A DNA stretch of 64,000 nt, taken from assembly GCF_018139145.2 (NCBI RefSeq), contig NC_059500.1, positions 52,880,663-52,944,662 on the forward strand. The letters are read 5' to 3'. The notes under the pieces are model-generated. The model saw nothing but the letters and a program-made list of their open reading frames with translations, did no database searches and was not told the DNA's origin. Origin of the DNA: Gymnogyps californianus. Its lineage: Eukaryota; Chordata; Aves; Accipitriformes; Cathartidae. The translations under genes and the position numbers were made by a program. Every line of letters begins with the position of its first letter. Within the stretch, counting starts at the first letter, position 1. Below, piece by piece: positions 61,190 to 64,000 of this stretch.

Positions 61190-64000
61190 CACATCATCCA
61201 TTACATGCAGACATTGATGAGAAGAGGAGAGAAAAAGGAAAGAGCTTGGAAAATGAGTCTTTGTAACTCCAGGTGTGTTGTCATTTGCTGCTCAGCTCCA
61301 TTCACTGCTGGTTTTGTTTTTCATTGATCTGCTAACAAGAATACGTAACTGAAAAATACACAAAACAAAAATTAGTAACTACTCACGAGAAGAAAGAAAG
61401 TTTTATTTTATGAGGGTTTGGAGCTGGCAGCTTAAAACACCAGCTGCCAGTTTGTTTTATTATTATTTGGTTTAAATTTATACATGGATGGGTGGGAGGA
61501 AAGGCAACTTATAATATTTGTTCCTGTTACGCTCATTATTTTATAACCTTGAGCTTGGTCCAAGCACAGTTGCTAGTGGAAAGAAAAGAATCATTGTTCC
61601 CCACATCATGAGAAGGAGGAGGCTGCTCTGTGTCTATTTCTGTTCCCTCTCTGGTAGCTATAATGTATTTCCTTCAGTGATGAGAAGGTCAGTGTCTCAC
61701 AGAAAGATCTTTATTTCTGTTACTGCTTAGCCATGTTTTGTGATAAACTTAACAATGAAGTAGGACATCCAGATTGCAACCTTTGCTCCCAAAGCACTGC
61801 CAAACACCCATATTTTTAATATCATTCTCCTAGTCAGTGTTCCCCAGGTAACACCTTTTGATTTGCAGGTGCTCCTTTTATGCTTACTTATTTTTGAGTA
61901 CAGGGCCAGAATCAGTCCAAAACCAGCCCAATGCTTTTTAGAAACAGTCAAATCCAGGAACACTGGATAAGCATGGAAGACAAACCCATACTCTTCATAC
62001 AACAAGCACAAGTAGGAGTCTGCTTGTTTCCAGATTTTATTTACACTGGTCTCCTGGTCTCCAACCCCATTTTCTACTTTCAGACTACTTACATATTTGT
62101 CTTTTTGTCCTGAGATTCAAATAACTTGGAATTCTGACTGATATGATTCATCTTTGCTCAGGCTGTCTGCAAATACCTTCACTGATTGTAAATCTATGCA
62201 ATTTCTCCTTGAATTCCTCTACATCCCATTACATATGTTGGCTCATGGTGAACTGGAAACTTCTTTAGTGAACTGCAGTCAGCTGGCTATTCAGTGTGCC
62301 TAATACTAGATGTGTTCAGCAGTGCCTTTTTTATAGCAGCAGATATTCTCCACAGGTTTTGAGCCAAATCTTTCAACATACTTTTTTTTCCAATTTTTAG
62401 ATGTGTTTGAACACTACATACATGTGGAGGCAACATAAAACCTTTGCCACTTAGGCTTACATATTAAAAAAAAATAATGAAGTAAAGTAGTAAAGAATGA
62501 GGCTAGGTTACTAGTAAACATCTGCACCTCCTGACTAAATGTGTGTGCTGTAACTGAATCCTTTTCATACAGCTGGCTATGAAGAAATACCTCTGGAAAT
62601 GTATACAGAAAAGGAAATACAGAAAAAGGAATAGAATGTATCTTCAGAGTGTTAGAAGAAAGAAATGATTTAGAAAAGGACTTCCAGATTCCTAGCAGTG
62701 AGGATAAGTAAAACAGCTAACAGTGGAGGTGGTAAATGCACACCCATGTGGATTCTACTTTGGCTATCTTTCTGGAAGATACACCTTGGGGAAAAAATCT
62801 CACACTACAGGAGATCAGATGAGACTGTCATTGTGTCCTTTCTGCCCTTTAAGTCTCTGAGAAAAGCTTTAGCAGCTAAAAAAGGCTCTGTGACGGCGAG
62901 TGAGAATAAGAGATGTGGCTAATGGGCCCACAGCTGACTAAACTCTTGTTCTCCTGGAGCAGGCTGAATGCTTCCATTGCACAGCCACACTGATGAAAGG
63001 CTCAGAAATCCCCTGCAGCTTCTGAACTCCTGAGAACACAACACATTTAGCATTTTGTGCTATGGCCCCACCTGGGTTTCAGCTATAAAATGTCATACAG
63101 AATGCAGAGTCTGAAAACATGAAGGCATGAGTCTCTCAAAGGCTGACAGAGCTGTCAATAGAACCTACGGTACAAACTCAGATATAATATTTGACATTTA
63201 CCTAGATCATTTCAGAGTATGACATTAACATGTGCATCTGTGTGTGAATTTGAGCCTGGTCACTGAAAAAAGAAAGAAAAAGCAAAAAAGGTTTCCTGAT
63301 ATCCCTATGAATTCCAGACATTCTTTAATTAAATTTTTAAAAGGCAAGAAGTACAAAGTAAAACTGGAGCAGTTCTGCTCAAATAGCTGGTTTTAATAAT
63401 ACAGCTGGGTATCTTTTTTACACACCTTTACAAGGTGGTGTATTACATTCTTCAGAACCAGCTGGAAAACTAAGATTAAGCCTGAAACACTTCAGAATTA
63501 GCAAATACCTTACTGGAACTGATAATTCTGCCCTTTAAAAGCAGAACAACCTGACGGTCTTTTCCAATGGAAGGGAAATGACTTCCAAGCACTTCACTAT
63601 ATCCTGGATTTTGGCTGCTTTTTGAAAACACACAACATAAATTCAGCTCAGGGAATGATTTCTTGGATTCTTGCCAAATTACCAGGTCATTTAAATTGAT
63701 GCTGTATGCTCTTGCACACTTAAAATTATTTACGCTAGTTTTATAATTTCTTCAATCTGTTCTCTAGCACTAACACAGTGGATAACCATTTACTCCAGAA
63801 AATCAACATCTTTCCTTTATTTCCTTTTTGTGGAGAGAATGTTATCAAGCATCAGTGTAGCTGTGGTGAGGTTTCAGAGGATGTTTCATTTACAATGCAA
63901 GCAGCTTGATTCTTTTTATTTTGAACACTGTATTTGTTCCTGTTAATTCCCTTCCCTTTCATTTTTCTCTTTTGAGTTCTGCCCATACTGCTTTGTAACT
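61190..64000. other. Noncoding sequence, no gene recognised
   Basis: The open frames are under 100 codons and unremarkable. No repeat with clear boundaries is seen up to the window edge. Confidence 0.6.

Noticed and set aside
61018..61327. Leu/Cys/Phe-rich frames suggesting a membrane protein
   Set aside because: They are the direct translation of the TTTGCTTTGT tandem repeat.
1..64000. CRISPR arrays, bacterial operons, toxin or phage systems
   Set aside because: There are no spaced direct repeats, no dense gene packing and no ribosome-binding-site pattern; all diagnostic repeats are avian.

Overview
This window looks like gene-poor, AT-rich nuclear DNA from a bird. The strongest evidence is its repeats. 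There are two 5'-truncated CR1 (chicken repeat 1) LINE copies with the typical 3' octamer tails, and two solo LTRs whose sequence I recognise from memory as families widespread in avian genomes. There are also scattered ancient amniote SINE/LINE relics. I see no bacterial, plasmid or phage features, no rRNA, no convincing intact tRNA, no CRISPR array and no intact protein-coding gene.

Layout, left to right. 1-6420: unclassified intergenic or intronic sequence. 6437-6536: a CT-rich microsatellite followed by a short tandem duplication. 6545-7340: a GC-richer stretch. About 7345-7973: a probable plus-strand LTR. 7974-12050: plain sequence with an octamer/homeodomain-type motif cluster near 8500. 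12053-12190: a MIR-like SINE. 12261-13278: a complete minus-strand solo LTR. 14045-15040: CR1 copy 1. 17530-31060: long plain sequence with several old repeat relics. 32640-32715: a tRNA-headed SINE-like relic. 32754-32926: a weak candidate exon on the minus strand. 35382-35958: a second minus-strand solo LTR. 36830-37830: a very AT-rich, repeat-free block that could be a conserved noncoding element. 40155-40290: a long purine tract containing ten GGGAA units. 40586-40614: an A11G18 tract. 41186-41280: a minus-strand MIR. 54676-55968: CR1 copy 2. 56895-57060: a polypyrimidine tract. 58852-58970: a TA/TG-rich tract. 61131-61188: a 10-bp tandem repeat. The rest is plain sequence.

No genes act together here. 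The only clearly protein-derived sequence is dead CR1 reverse transcriptase, broken by frameshifts and stops. Most open frames in the window are short and of the size expected by chance. The longest ones either lie inside an LTR or show no recognisable domain. The window is best read as intergenic DNA or part of a large intron. I found no convincing undescribed system; the findings are mostly repeat biology, unusual DNA structures and candidate regulatory sequence.
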